Assembly: GCA_903846015.1 (NCBI GenBank)
Contig: CAIMZS010000639.1
Coordinates: forward strand, 1 to 40,069
DNA: 40,069 nt
Source of the DNA: an uncultured Anaerolineae bacterium
GTDB lineage: Bacteria; Chloroflexota; Anaerolineae; Anaerolineales; Villigracilaceae
Direction: 5' to 3'
Shown here: in pieces, positions 21,161 to 28,788 of the stretch
Layout: each line of letters starts with the position of its first letter
Numbering within the stretch: position 1 is the first letter of the stretch
The notes under the pieces: model-generated
The model's database searches: none
What the model was told of the DNA's origin: nothing
What the model saw: the letters and a program-made list of their open reading frames with translations, nothing else
Made by a program: the position numbers and the translations under genes

Positions 21161-23341
21161 ATGGACAGGATCGATACCTACCCAACGCATATTTTCAAGG
21201 AATACAACCTGAGACCCGGGCGGCCTTATCCTTTTGGGGCCACTCCTGTGCCGGGCGGCATCAATTTCTCGGTCTTTTCTCGCAATGCGGATTACTGCGT
21301 GTTGGTACTTTTCAAACAAGGTGAATCTAAACCTTTCGCCGAGATTCCTTTCAGGGGTATGTTCACCAGGCCGATGTCTGGTGAACCCTTCTGGGGTGAT
21401 TTTCGCATCGGAAACGTATTTTCTATGGTTGTATTCAATCTCAATTATGAAGAAATTGAATACGGTTTCCGAATGGGCGCGCCTTTCCATAAGGTGGAAC
21501 GCGGCAAGCCTGGTTTTCACCGGTTTGACGCTAATCAAATTCTGTTGGACCCGTATGCGCGTTCGATTGGCGGGCGCGATGTGTGGGGGAAAACCCCGGA
21601 TTGGGATAATATTTTCCCCCATCGTGGGCGCATCGTGTTTGATGATTTTGACTGGGAGTCGGATCGACCACTGGAGATACCCACTGAAAACCTGACGATC
21701 TACGAGATGCATGTGCGCGGCTTTACCCGCCACCCGGATTCGGAAACCAAGCACCGCGGCACCTTTGCCGGGTTGAGGGATAAGATTCCCTATCTCAAGC
21801 AGTTAGGCGTTAACTGTATCGAGCTGATGCCCATTTATGAGTTCGATGAATTCGAAGGCAGCCACAAGCACCCTGAAACCGGAGAGATGCTGGTGAACTA
21901 TTGGGGTTACAGCACGGTTGGCTTCTTCTCCCCCAAGGCTGGTTATGCGGCAACTGGCAAAACCAAAGATGGGACCATGGTGGCGGATGAACTCAGAACA
22001 TTGGTGAAGGATCTGCACCAGAACGGCATCGAAGTGATGCTGGATGTGGTCTTCAATCATACTGCCGAAGGAAATGAATACGGCCCAACCATTTCATTCC
22101 GAGGCATCGATAATATTACCTATTACATGCTCACACCTGAAGGTTACTACTTCAACTTCAGCGGCACAGGCAACACGCTTAATTGTAACAATCCAGTCGT
22201 GCGCGGCATGGTGCTGGACTGCCTGCGTTATTGGGCATCTGAATTTCATATCGACGGCTTCCGCTTTGATCTGGCGGCTATTCTGGGGCGCGATGAATCG
22301 GGAGCGCCCATGTTGAACCCGCCGTTATTGGAAGCGCTGGCCCATGATCCTGTGCTGGCAAAATGCAAGTTGATTGCCGAAGCCTGGGATGCTGGCGGTC
22401 TCTATCAGGTGGGTTCTTTCCCTGCTTTTGGGCGTTGGGCAGAGTGGAACGGCAAGTACCGCGATACCCTGCGCCGCTGGATCAAGGGCGATGGCGGGCT
22501 GGTTTCTGACCTTGCACTGCGCTTGCAGGGTTCGCCTGACCTGTATATCACCCGCGGTCCAACCGCATCCATTAATTTCATTACCTGTCATGACGGCTTT
22601 ACCTTGATGGATATGGTGTCGTATGACAACAAGCACAATGAAGATAATGGAGAAAATAATAACGACGGCGCCAACGACAATAACAGTTGGAACAGCGGCT
22701 GGGAGGGCAGGACGGATGATCCCGAGATCAACAACCTGCGCTTCCGGCAAATAAAAAATGCTTTTGCCCTGTTGATGGTCAGCCAGGGAGTGCCCATGAT
22801 GTTGATGGGCGACGAGTTTGGTCAGACTCAAAATGGCAACAATAATATGTACTGCCACGATTCCGAGCTGAGCTGGTTGGACTGGAGCTTGTTAAAAAAG
22901 AATCCGGATCTCTTCCGCTTCTTCAAGAATTGCATCGCTTTCCGCCAGGCGCACCCGGTCTTCCATAATCGTTGGCATTTACGCGGCCAGGATTATGTGG
23001 GCAGCGGCTACCCTGATATTTCATGGCATGGCGAGCGTGCCTGGAATGCGGATTGGTCCGAATCTAGCCGGCTGCTGGCCTTTATGTTGGATGGAAAGCA
23101 CGCCAAAGGCGGCACGGCAGAAGATAACAGTATTTATGCGCTCACCAATACCCATTGGGAAGCCCATTCGGTGGAGCTGCCGGGGCTGCCAGACGGAAAA
23201 AAGTGGCATGTTTTTGCCAACACAGGCGTGACATCTCCGCAAGATACCTGGGAACCTGGCAGTGAACCGGTCTTAAGCGATCAGCAGAATATTTTTGTTG
23301 GGCCTCGTTCTGTTGTCATCCTGGTCTCAAGGGCTGTCTGA
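21161..23341 (+). CDS. glgX: Glycogen debranching enzyme GlgX (GH13 isoamylase type)
   Basis: The 726-residue protein is a full GH13_11 enzyme. The N-terminal CBM48-like domain (PGRPYPFGATPVPGGINFSV, residues 18-37) is followed by the barrel. Catalytic regions are VVFNHT (region I), FRFDLA (nucleophile Asp, region II), IAEAWDAGG (acid Glu, region III) and TCHDG (region IV). It hydrolyses alpha-1,6 branch points of glycogen or limit dextrin in the cytoplasm. The last codons (RAV, then TGA) lie in the beginning of a dispersed repeat, so the natural C-terminus may have been replaced. It sits between two STAS genes, which is unusual for glycogen genes, and the same run holds a second, unrelated debranching enzyme at 25623. 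Confidence 0.93.
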   Translation: MDRIDTYPTHIFKEYNLRPGRPYPFGATPVPGGINFSVFSRNADYCVLVLFKQGESKPFAEIPFRGMFTRPMSGEPFWGDFRIGNVFSMVVFNLNYEEIEYGFRMGAPFHKVERGKPGFHRFDANQILLDPYARSIGGRDVWGKTPDWDNIFPHRGRIVFDDFDWESDRPLEIPTENLTIYEMHVRGFTRHPDSETKHRGTFAGLRDKIPYLKQLGVNCIELMPIYEFDEFEGSHKHPETGEMLVNYWGYSTVGFFSPKAGYAATGKTKDGTMVADELRTLVKDLHQNGIEVMLDVVFNHTAEGNEYGPTISFRGIDNITYYMLTPEGYYFNFSGTGNTLNCNNPVVRGMVLDCLRYWASEFHIDGFRFDLAAILGRDESGAPMLNPPLLEALAHDPVLAKCKLIAEAWDAGGLYQVGSFPAFGRWAEWNGKYRDTLRRWIKGDGGLVSDLALRLQGSPDLYITRGPTASINFITCHDGFTLMDMVSYDNKHNEDNGENNNDGANDNNSWNSGWEGRTDDPEINNLRFRQIKNAFALLMVSQGVPMMLMGDEFGQTQNGNNNMYCHDSELSWLDWSLLKKNPDLFRFFKNCIAFRQAHPVFHNRWHLRGQDYVGSGYPDISWHGERAWNADWSESSRLLAFMLDGKHAKGGTAEDNSIYALTNTHWEAHSVELPGLPDGKKWHVFANTGVTSPQDTWEPGSEPVLSDQQNIFVGPRSVVILVSRAV

Positions 23342-23392
23342 ACCGGCCCTGCTAGAACAGGCACTATCGCAGATTAGAGCAAGAACAAGAAC
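23330..23392 (+). repeat. Composite dispersed repeat supplying the glgX stop codon
   Basis: It reads GGGCTGTCTGAACCGG, a family A core with one change (AACAGGCAC), CGCAGATTAG and an AGAGCA/AGAACA run. The TGA at 23339-23341 ends glgX within the element. Confidence 0.8.
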
Positions 23393-23427
23393 AATATTAG
23401 GTACCATTTTTTATAAGGAGAATTAAT

Positions 23428-23766
23428 ATGGCATTTAAATCCGTTTTTGAAATTGTAAATGGTGTTGCAAAGATCACACTTTCCGGCGAATTGGACGCTG
23501 CTGTGGCCCCGGCCTTTCGCATCGACATTGAAAAAGCTGCGGCGGCCAAAGTAAAGGCAGTTGCCCTGGTGATGAAGGATCTGGAATATATGGCCAGCGC
23601 TGGTTTGCGGGCACTTGTTTTTGCCAAGCAAAAAATGGGCACACAAGTCGAGATCTACATGATCGGCCTGCAGGAAACCGTGATGGAAACGATCACGATG
23701 ACTGGCTTCCAGAATAGCGTCACATTTCTGGATGAATATGAGGCGGCCAGGATCGAGGGCGCTTAG
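23428..23766 (+). CDS. STAS-domain anti-sigma factor antagonist, second copy
   Basis: AAGGAG precedes the ATG. The 112-residue protein has the same fold as the STAS protein at 20786 (VAKITLSGELDAAVAPAF, VKAVALVMKDLEYMASAGLRALV, EIYMIGLQETVMETITMTGF). The acceptor Ser is Ser57 in MASAGL, aligned with SpoIIAA Ser58, with Ala in place of the usual preceding Asp. It lies 26 bases ahead of the anti-sigma kinase gene, so it is the likeliest cognate partner of that kinase. Why the run keeps two antagonists is unknown; they may serve different kinases or give graded responses. Confidence 0.9.
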   Translation: MAFKSVFEIVNGVAKITLSGELDAAVAPAFRIDIEKAAAAKVKAVALVMKDLEYMASAGLRALVFAKQKMGTQVEIYMIGLQETVMETITMTGFQNSVTFLDEYEAARIEGA

Positions 23767-23792
23767 CTCGCGGATTCACAGGCCCAACATCG

Positions 23793-24215
23793 ATGCAATC
23801 ATTAATCGTGCCCGGGATTTTGGATTCATTAAGCGAAATTGGACAATTTGTAAACGCAGCAGCCTCAGCGGCTGGCCTGGAAAAGAAGGTTGCCTACCGC
23901 CTGCGGCTGGCTGTGGATGAAATTGCCACAAACATTATCATTCACGGATATGAAGATGCGGGTTTGAGTGGTGATGTGGGTGTATTGGTGGAGATGGATG
24001 CTGTCGCTCTGACGATAACGTTGGAAGACAGCTCCGGCCCATTTGATCCGCGCGCTTTTGCAGACCCAGATCATATTTACAAGCCCATCGAGGAACGCCC
24101 GATTGGTGGGTTGGGTGTATTCCTGAGTAAAAATAACGTGGATCGTTTTGACTACGAATATGTGAACGGTCACAACCGTAACATTTTTGTTATTAATCGC
24201 CCAAAACCGTCGTAG
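23793..24215 (+). CDS. RsbW/SpoIIAB-like anti-sigma regulatory kinase (HATPase_c_2)
   Basis: The ATG at 23793 lacks a good ribosome-binding site, suggesting coupling to the STAS gene. The 140-residue protein is a GHKL ATPase. The N box is LAVDEIATNIIIHGY, with Glu43 and the Mg-binding Asn47, the G1-like region is ITLEDSSGPFDP, and the G2-like region is PIGGLGVFLSKNNVDRFDYE. RsbW-type kinases bind either a sigma factor or another partner and phosphorylate the STAS antagonist on Ser. No sigma factor gene lies in the window, so the target must be encoded elsewhere or be a non-sigma partner. Confidence 0.9.
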   Translation: MQSLIVPGILDSLSEIGQFVNAAASAAGLEKKVAYRLRLAVDEIATNIIIHGYEDAGLSGDVGVLVEMDAVALTITLEDSSGPFDPRAFADPDHIYKPIEERPIGGLGVFLSKNNVDRFDYEYVNGHNRNIFVINRPKPS

Positions 24216-24216
24216 C

Positions 24217-24251
24217 CGGGGCCGTGGCCGTGCTAGAACCGGCACTATCGC
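24217..24251 (+). repeat. Family A dispersed repeat, near-consensus copy
   Basis: CGGGGCCGTGGCC then GTGCTAGAACCGGCACTATC, starting one base after the kinase gene's TAG. It is the best match to the core consensus and lies just ahead of the ribosome site of the next gene. Confidence 0.85.
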
Positions 24252-24284
24252 TAAAATCAACACTCAGTCGTTGGAGACATCGAA

Positions 24285-25547
24285 TTGGCAGACCAAAAAG
24301 AGAAATTGCTGATCATTTGCGGAAATGATAATGACCGGGCCTTCCTGACCCGTTCCCTGGAAGAAGCTGGTTTTGCGGTGGCCGTTGCTGTGGACGGCAG
24401 CCAGGGTTTTGATATGCTGCAAACCGAAAAGCCCGAGGTTGTGCTGCTCGATCTGCATATCACTGGCCTGAGCGCTGCGGAGATCGTGGAAAAAATTTCC
24501 GCGGATGATGTCCTAAAAATCATCCCCGTCATCATTCTGGCGCTGCCAAGTGATATGGATGAAGTGCAAAAATGTATTACCGGCGGGGCAGATGACTACC
24601 TGGTAAGGCCCTATTCGCCCACCCTGGTCAAAGCTCAGGTGCGCGAGTTTCAAAATATCCGCCGTCACCGCCTGGAAGAACGCGAGCTGTCAAAATTGAG
24701 GCTTCGCGAGAAGATCGAGCACGATGTCGAGATCGCCCGGGATATCCAGCTCAGTTTCCTGCCGCGAGAACTGCCAAAGCTGGATCACTGGGAGCTGGCT
24801 GCCTACTTTGCCCCGGCGCGCGAAGTTGCCGGAGATTTTTACGATGCTTTCACGATGGCCCAGGGTCGCCGGGTTGGTTTTGTGATTGCGGATGTTTGCG
24901 ATAAAGGGGTGGGCGCGGCGCTGTTTATGGCCCTAACCCGCAGTCTGACGCGCGCCTTTGCTCAACAGAACTACAACCTGAATCTAATGGATGGGATCGG
25001 CGATGTGCTGGGACCAGGCGAAGGACGCCGCCGCAAACTGCCCTCGATTGGCAGCATGGCTCTGCAAAACGCGGTTGCTTTAACAAATACGTATATCACC
25101 ACCAACCACTATGAACTTAACTACTTTGCTACCCTGTTTTTTGGCATGATCGATCCACTTACCGGCTCGCTTTCGTATATCAACGGTGGTCACTGCCCGC
25201 CCATCATTGTTGGCAGCGATGGAATGGTAAAAACCACCCTCAAGGCAACTGGTACCCCGGTGGGCATGATGCCTGATGCCACCTACACCATCGGCGAGGC
25301 TCAGCTTGAACCGGGCGATATCTTGTTCGGTTATTCGGACGGAGTCACAGACGCCCGCAACCCGGCGGGAAAAATGTTCACTGAGAAGCAAATGCTGGCG
25401 CTGCTGCAGAAAAACCCCGCTAAAACCGCTGATGAGCTGTTGATGCGTTTTAAAACAGCGCTGACCGATCACATTGATGTTGCCGATCAGTATGACGATA
25501 TCACCATGATTGCAGTACACCGGCTGCCTGTCCAAACAACCGGGTAA
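24285..25547 (+). CDS. Response regulator with a PP2C-type (SpoIIE/RsbU) phosphatase domain
   Basis: The start is TTG at 24285, with GGAGA eight bases upstream. Residues 5-125 form a receiver domain: acidic pocket Asp15/Asp17, phospho-acceptor Asp56 (EVVLLDLHIT), and ADDYLVRPYSP, where the usually invariant Lys is Arg. A short helical linker (LEERELSKLRLREKIEHDVEIA) leads to a SpoIIE/RsbU phosphatase domain at about 150-415. It has the motifs AREVAGDFYDAF, IADVCDKGVGAALFMA, INGGHCPPI and FGYSDGVTDARN, whose Asp residues coordinate the metals. It would dephosphorylate one or both STAS proteins when its receiver is phosphorylated by an unidentified kinase. This completes the partner switch. Confidence 0.93.
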   Translation: MADQKEKLLIICGNDNDRAFLTRSLEEAGFAVAVAVDGSQGFDMLQTEKPEVVLLDLHITGLSAAEIVEKISADDVLKIIPVIILALPSDMDEVQKCITGGADDYLVRPYSPTLVKAQVREFQNIRRHRLEERELSKLRLREKIEHDVEIARDIQLSFLPRELPKLDHWELAAYFAPAREVAGDFYDAFTMAQGRRVGFVIADVCDKGVGAALFMALTRSLTRAFAQQNYNLNLMDGIGDVLGPGEGRRRKLPSIGSMALQNAVALTNTYITTNHYELNYFATLFFGMIDPLTGSLSYINGGHCPPIIVGSDGMVKTTLKATGTPVGMMPDATYTIGEAQLEPGDILFGYSDGVTDARNPAGKMFTEKQMLALLQKNPAKTADELLMRFKTALTDHIDVADQYDDITMIAVHRLPVQTTG

Positions 25548-25622
25548 GGCTGGTTGGTTTTCGATTGACGATTTTGGTGCCCCATAAATGCTGGGGTCTA
25601 CCTCGAGAAGGCACGCGCTATA

Positions 25623-27689
25623 ATGTCGAAAGTTAAGCCAGCTCTCAAGAATGGAAACCATTCCAGCGATAGTGCCCGTTCTAGTACGGCTACGGCGTCT
25701 TTGAGTTTTAGTAGCTCTGTTTTCGGACAACTGCCCAACTCGGAGGTAATGGAATGGCTGGTTACCAATGGGATTGGCGGGTATGCCTCCGGCACCGTTG
25801 CCAACCTTTTAACGCGCCGCTATCACGGCTTATTGATTGCTGCCATCAAAATACCGCTCGGACGCACTTTACTCGCTTCCAAGCTGGATGAAACCATCGA
25901 ATATGAGGGCCAGGTAAAGCGTATTTTTACCAATCGCTGGGGGAACATCTTGGTTGAACCACTTGGATACCGTCACATCGAGCATTTCCACCTCGAAGGC
26001 GCTGTTCCAGTTTGGACCTATTCAATCGGTGCAGCGCGCCTTGAAAAGCGCATCTGGATGCAGGTCGGCGAAAACACCACTTATATTTATTACACCCTGC
26101 GCCAGGCCTCGACTTCGTTGTCATTATCGGCGAGACCGTTGGTTAATTACCGGGATTTTGATAAGGAAACACATGCCAATGGCTGGCAGATGCGTGTTAA
26201 AAGGGTTGAACACGGCTTAACCGTCCAGGCTTTTGAAGGCGCGGTGCCCTATTATGTATTAAGCGACCGTGCTGTGGCAAACCAGGAAAACAACTGGTAT
26301 CGGAATTTTTCCCTTAGTCTCGAGCAAAATAATAATTACGTCATGATGGAAGATCACCTCAATATCGGAGAATTCCGCGCCAGTCTGGCACCGGATGAAA
26401 CCGTGACTTTTGTTTTTAGCACCGAAGCCAACCCAAACCTGGATGGGGCCTCGGCTTTGGCTGAGAGGCACGCCTACGAAGCCGGGCTGATTGCCCTGGC
26501 GCCGGACCTGCCAGCCAAGCTTGTCCTGGCGGCAGACCAGTTTATTGTCAAACGCGCGGAGCCAGGTCTGCCGGAAGGATATTCCATCATCGCGGGTTAC
26601 CCTGGCTTGAGAGATTGGGCGCGCGATACCCTCATCAGCCTGCCTGGATTGACGCTGGCAACCGGGCGGCTTGCCCAGGCCAGGAGCCTGCTGCTGACTT
26701 TTTCACATTACTTCGATAAGGGCTTACTGCCCAGCTGCCTGCCTGAGCCAGGCGAACTTCCGGAATACAAGACCGCCGATGTGACCTTGTGGTTTTTTGA
26801 AGCGCTGCGGGCCTATTTCCAGGAAACAGGTGACAGTCTCCTTTTATCGGAGTTGTTCCCCATCCTGAAGGAAATTGTGAAATGGCATATACGCGGAACC
26901 CGTCATGATATCCATGCCGATCCGCTCGACGGGCTTTTGTATGCCGGAGAGCCGGGTTTGCCGTTGACCTGGATGGATTCCCGCTCGGGTGATTGGGTGG
27001 TGACACCTCGTATCGGCAAGCCGGTGGAGATCAATGCACTGTGGTACAACGCCTTATGCAGCATGGTTGAGTTTGCGCACAACCTGGGCGAAAAGGCTAA
27101 ACTGTACGAAAAGCTTGCCAAGGCGGTGAAGGGCAGTTTTTCTCGCTATTGGAATGATGAGCAGGGATTTTGTTACGATGTGCTGGATGGCCCGTTGGGG
27201 GCTGTTGCCACCTTGCGCCCCAACCAACTGTTGGCAGTCTCGCTGCATTACAGCCCGCTCAGCCGGAAGCGGCAAAAGGCGGTCGTCGATATATGCGCAA
27301 AAAAACTGTTGACGCCCGTGGGGCTGCGCAGCATGGCGCAGCGCGAACCTGGTTACATTGGTCATGCTGGCGGGAGTGTCCAACAGCAAGATCGGGCCTA
27401 TCACCAGGGCAGTGTTTGGGGCTGGCTGATCGGGCCGTTTGTCAGCGCGCATTACCGGGTTTACAAGAATTCCAAGAGCGCCCGCGCTTTCATGCAACCT
27501 TTCCTGGAGCATTTAACCTTGCATGGAATCGGAAGTGTGAGCGAGCTTTTTGACGGCGACTCGCCTCACAGCCCGCACGGCAGCATTGCCCAGGCTTGGA
27601 GCGTGGCTGAGCTGCTGCGTGCCTGGAAGGAAACCGGCCCCGCGCCAGCCAGCGAGAAAATCAAAAATGCCAATTTGCCGGGGGATTGA
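25623..27689 (+). CDS. GH133 amylo-alpha-1,6-glucosidase (glycogen debranching enzyme)
   Basis: The 688-residue protein begins at ATG 25623 without a strong ribosome site. The family normally starts close to its FG...EWLVTNGIGGYASGT motif, which here begins at about residue 33. The extra N-terminal residues include SDSARSSTATAS, translated from a dispersed repeat. The N-terminal domain has VANLLTRRYHGLLIAA. The (alpha/alpha)6 barrel carries PGLRDWARDTLISLPGL, AYHQGSVWGWLIGPF and SELFDGDSPHSPHGSIAQAWSVAELLRAW, the usual active-site segments of bacterial GDE. It removes the alpha-1,6-linked glucose left after transferase or phosphorylase action. Together with glgX it gives the run two debranching enzymes from unrelated families. 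Confidence 0.92.
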   Translation: MSKVKPALKNGNHSSDSARSSTATASLSFSSSVFGQLPNSEVMEWLVTNGIGGYASGTVANLLTRRYHGLLIAAIKIPLGRTLLASKLDETIEYEGQVKRIFTNRWGNILVEPLGYRHIEHFHLEGAVPVWTYSIGAARLEKRIWMQVGENTTYIYYTLRQASTSLSLSARPLVNYRDFDKETHANGWQMRVKRVEHGLTVQAFEGAVPYYVLSDRAVANQENNWYRNFSLSLEQNNNYVMMEDHLNIGEFRASLAPDETVTFVFSTEANPNLDGASALAERHAYEAGLIALAPDLPAKLVLAADQFIVKRAEPGLPEGYSIIAGYPGLRDWARDTLISLPGLTLATGRLAQARSLLLTFSHYFDKGLLPSCLPEPGELPEYKTADVTLWFFEALRAYFQETGDSLLLSELFPILKEIVKWHIRGTRHDIHADPLDGLLYAGEPGLPLTWMDSRSGDWVVTPRIGKPVEINALWYNALCSMVEFAHNLGEKAKLYEKLAKAVKGSFSRYWNDEQGFCYDVLDGPLGAVATLRPNQLLAVSLHYSPLSRKRQKAVVDICAKKLLTPVGLRSMAQREPGYIGHAGGSVQQQDRAYHQGSVWGWLIGPFVSAHYRVYKNSKSARAFMQPFLEHLTLHGIGSVSELFDGDSPHSPHGSIAQAWSVAELLRAWKETGPAPASEKIKNANLPGD
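25666..25696 (-). repeat. Family A repeat inside the GH133 gene
   Basis: GCGATAGTGCCCGTTCTAGT followed by ACGGCTACGGC lies in antisense orientation to the core and is translated SDSARSSTATA. The same reading occurs in the MFS-HEAT-cNMP protein (SDSAGSSTVTA and SDNAGSSTATA). Confidence 0.82.
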
Positions 27690-27730
27690 ATCACAATAAC
27701 TAATACTTGTTTGGATCTCATCAGATTTGT

Positions 27731-27772
27731 GAGAAAATTAGCACGGCGATTTATCGCCGTGCTAATTTTCTC
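27731..27772. repeat. Perfect 42-base palindrome (full-length family B element)
   Basis: GAGAAAATTAGCACGGCGAT and its exact complement ATCGCCGTGCTAATTTTCTC are separated by TT. This is the longest and only perfect copy of the family B palindrome. Its 3' edge touches the AAGGA ribosome site (27773-27777) of the metallophosphoesterase gene. In RNA it would form a 20-bp hairpin. Confidence 0.9.
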
Positions 27773-27785
27773 AAGGATAGCGCTC

Positions 27786-28736
27786 ATGGATCAACACTCT
27801 TTCAATGATTTGCGCCAACGCCTGGGCGATGAACACATCGGAAAACGCTTACGTGCCCAGGTGGATCACATCGTCAACGTGACCGGTCGAGGCCTCGGGG
27901 CATTCCATTACGAAAACCTGCCCCCTTTTCTCCAGTTGCTGGATTTATTCCTCAAGGTCAGCGGGTTAAAAAAAATCGGCCAGCGTAACGCGCTGCAATT
28001 CGCAGTGCGGGAAAATCATGTTCTTTTTCCTGGTCTGCCGGAACCATTCAGGGGGCTGCGTATCCTCCAATTAACCGATCTGCACCTGGATGGTTATCCA
28101 GGATTGGGCAGCCTTATTGCCAGGGCGGTCGCGGGTTTAGATTTTGACCTGTGTGTTCTTACTGGAGATTTTCGCTTTTCCGATACCGGCATCTACCGCC
28201 ATCTAACAGAGGAAATTAATGCGCTGGTTCCGTCACTACAGTGCCGGTTGGGCGTTTTTGGAATACTCGGCAACCATGATTTTATTGAAATGGTTCCATT
28301 GATCGAGGCGGCGGGTGTCAGACTGCTTATCAATGAAAGCGTGGCTTTGAATGTACACGGCGAGAATTTGTGGGTAACCGGTCTGGACGATGCCCATTTT
28401 TATGGTTTGCACGATTTCGACAAGGCGTTGCAGGATGTGCCAGATGAAACCGCCAGGATTTTGTTGGTGCACTCTCCCGAGGTGATTCCAGAAGCTGCGG
28501 AGCGAGGCTTCGGTTTATACCTGGCCGGACATACCCATGCCGGCCAGATTTGCCTGCCTGGGGGTATTCCGATATTATTAAACGCCAACTGCAAGCGCCA
28601 GTACACATCCGGGCGGTGGGGATTCAATGGCATGAGCGGTTATACCTCAGCCGGTGTTGGCTCTTCAGGAATTTTTGCGCGTTTCTTTTGCCCACCAGAA
28701 ATTGTGATCCACGTGCTGCAAAGTGCTGCTCTCTAA
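27786..28736 (+). CDS. Calcineurin-like metallophosphoesterase
   Basis: ATG 27786 with AAGGA eight bases upstream is preferred; the longer frame from 27711 would translate through the palindrome. The 316-residue product has an N-terminal helical region of about 95 residues and then the complete dimetal phosphoesterase set: LQLTDLHLDG, VLTGDFRFSD, GILGNHDFIE, LLVHSPEV and LAGHTHAGQICLPGG. The order D-x-H, GD, GNHD, H, GHTH identifies the class III/YkuE-like subfamily, whose members act on phosphoesters such as UDP-diacylglucosamine or cyclic nucleotides. No signal peptide is obvious, though LQLLDLFLKVSGL could be a weak membrane-associating helix. It closes the plus-strand run. Confidence 0.9.
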   Translation: MDQHSFNDLRQRLGDEHIGKRLRAQVDHIVNVTGRGLGAFHYENLPPFLQLLDLFLKVSGLKKIGQRNALQFAVRENHVLFPGLPEPFRGLRILQLTDLHLDGYPGLGSLIARAVAGLDFDLCVLTGDFRFSDTGIYRHLTEEINALVPSLQCRLGVFGILGNHDFIEMVPLIEAAGVRLLINESVALNVHGENLWVTGLDDAHFYGLHDFDKALQDVPDETARILLVHSPEVIPEAAERGFGLYLAGHTHAGQICLPGGIPILLNANCKRQYTSGRWGFNGMSGYTSAGVGSSGIFARFFCPPEIVIHVLQSAAL

Positions 28737-28742
28737 ATCTTT

Positions 28743-28773
28743 CCCATCGTCCGGCAAACTGCCGGACGATGGG
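28743..28773. terminator. Hairpin between convergent gene runs, candidate bidirectional terminator
   Basis: CCCATCGTCCGGCA pairs perfectly with TGCCGGACGATGGG around AAC, six bases after the metallophosphoesterase stop and 15 bases beyond the stop of the oppositely oriented oxidoreductase. Neither side has a long T-run, so intrinsic termination is plausible but unproven. Confidence 0.65.
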
Positions 28774-28788
28774 GTATTAAATCCCTGT

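Noticed and set aside
27711-27785. Longer start for the metallophosphoesterase through the palindrome
   Set aside because: It would translate a mobile palindrome and has no ribosome site, whereas the ATG at 27786 has AAGGA at a good distance.
28743-28773. Certain intrinsic terminator
   Set aside because: The stem is perfect, but neither side carries a T-run of the usual length, so it is only kept as a candidate.
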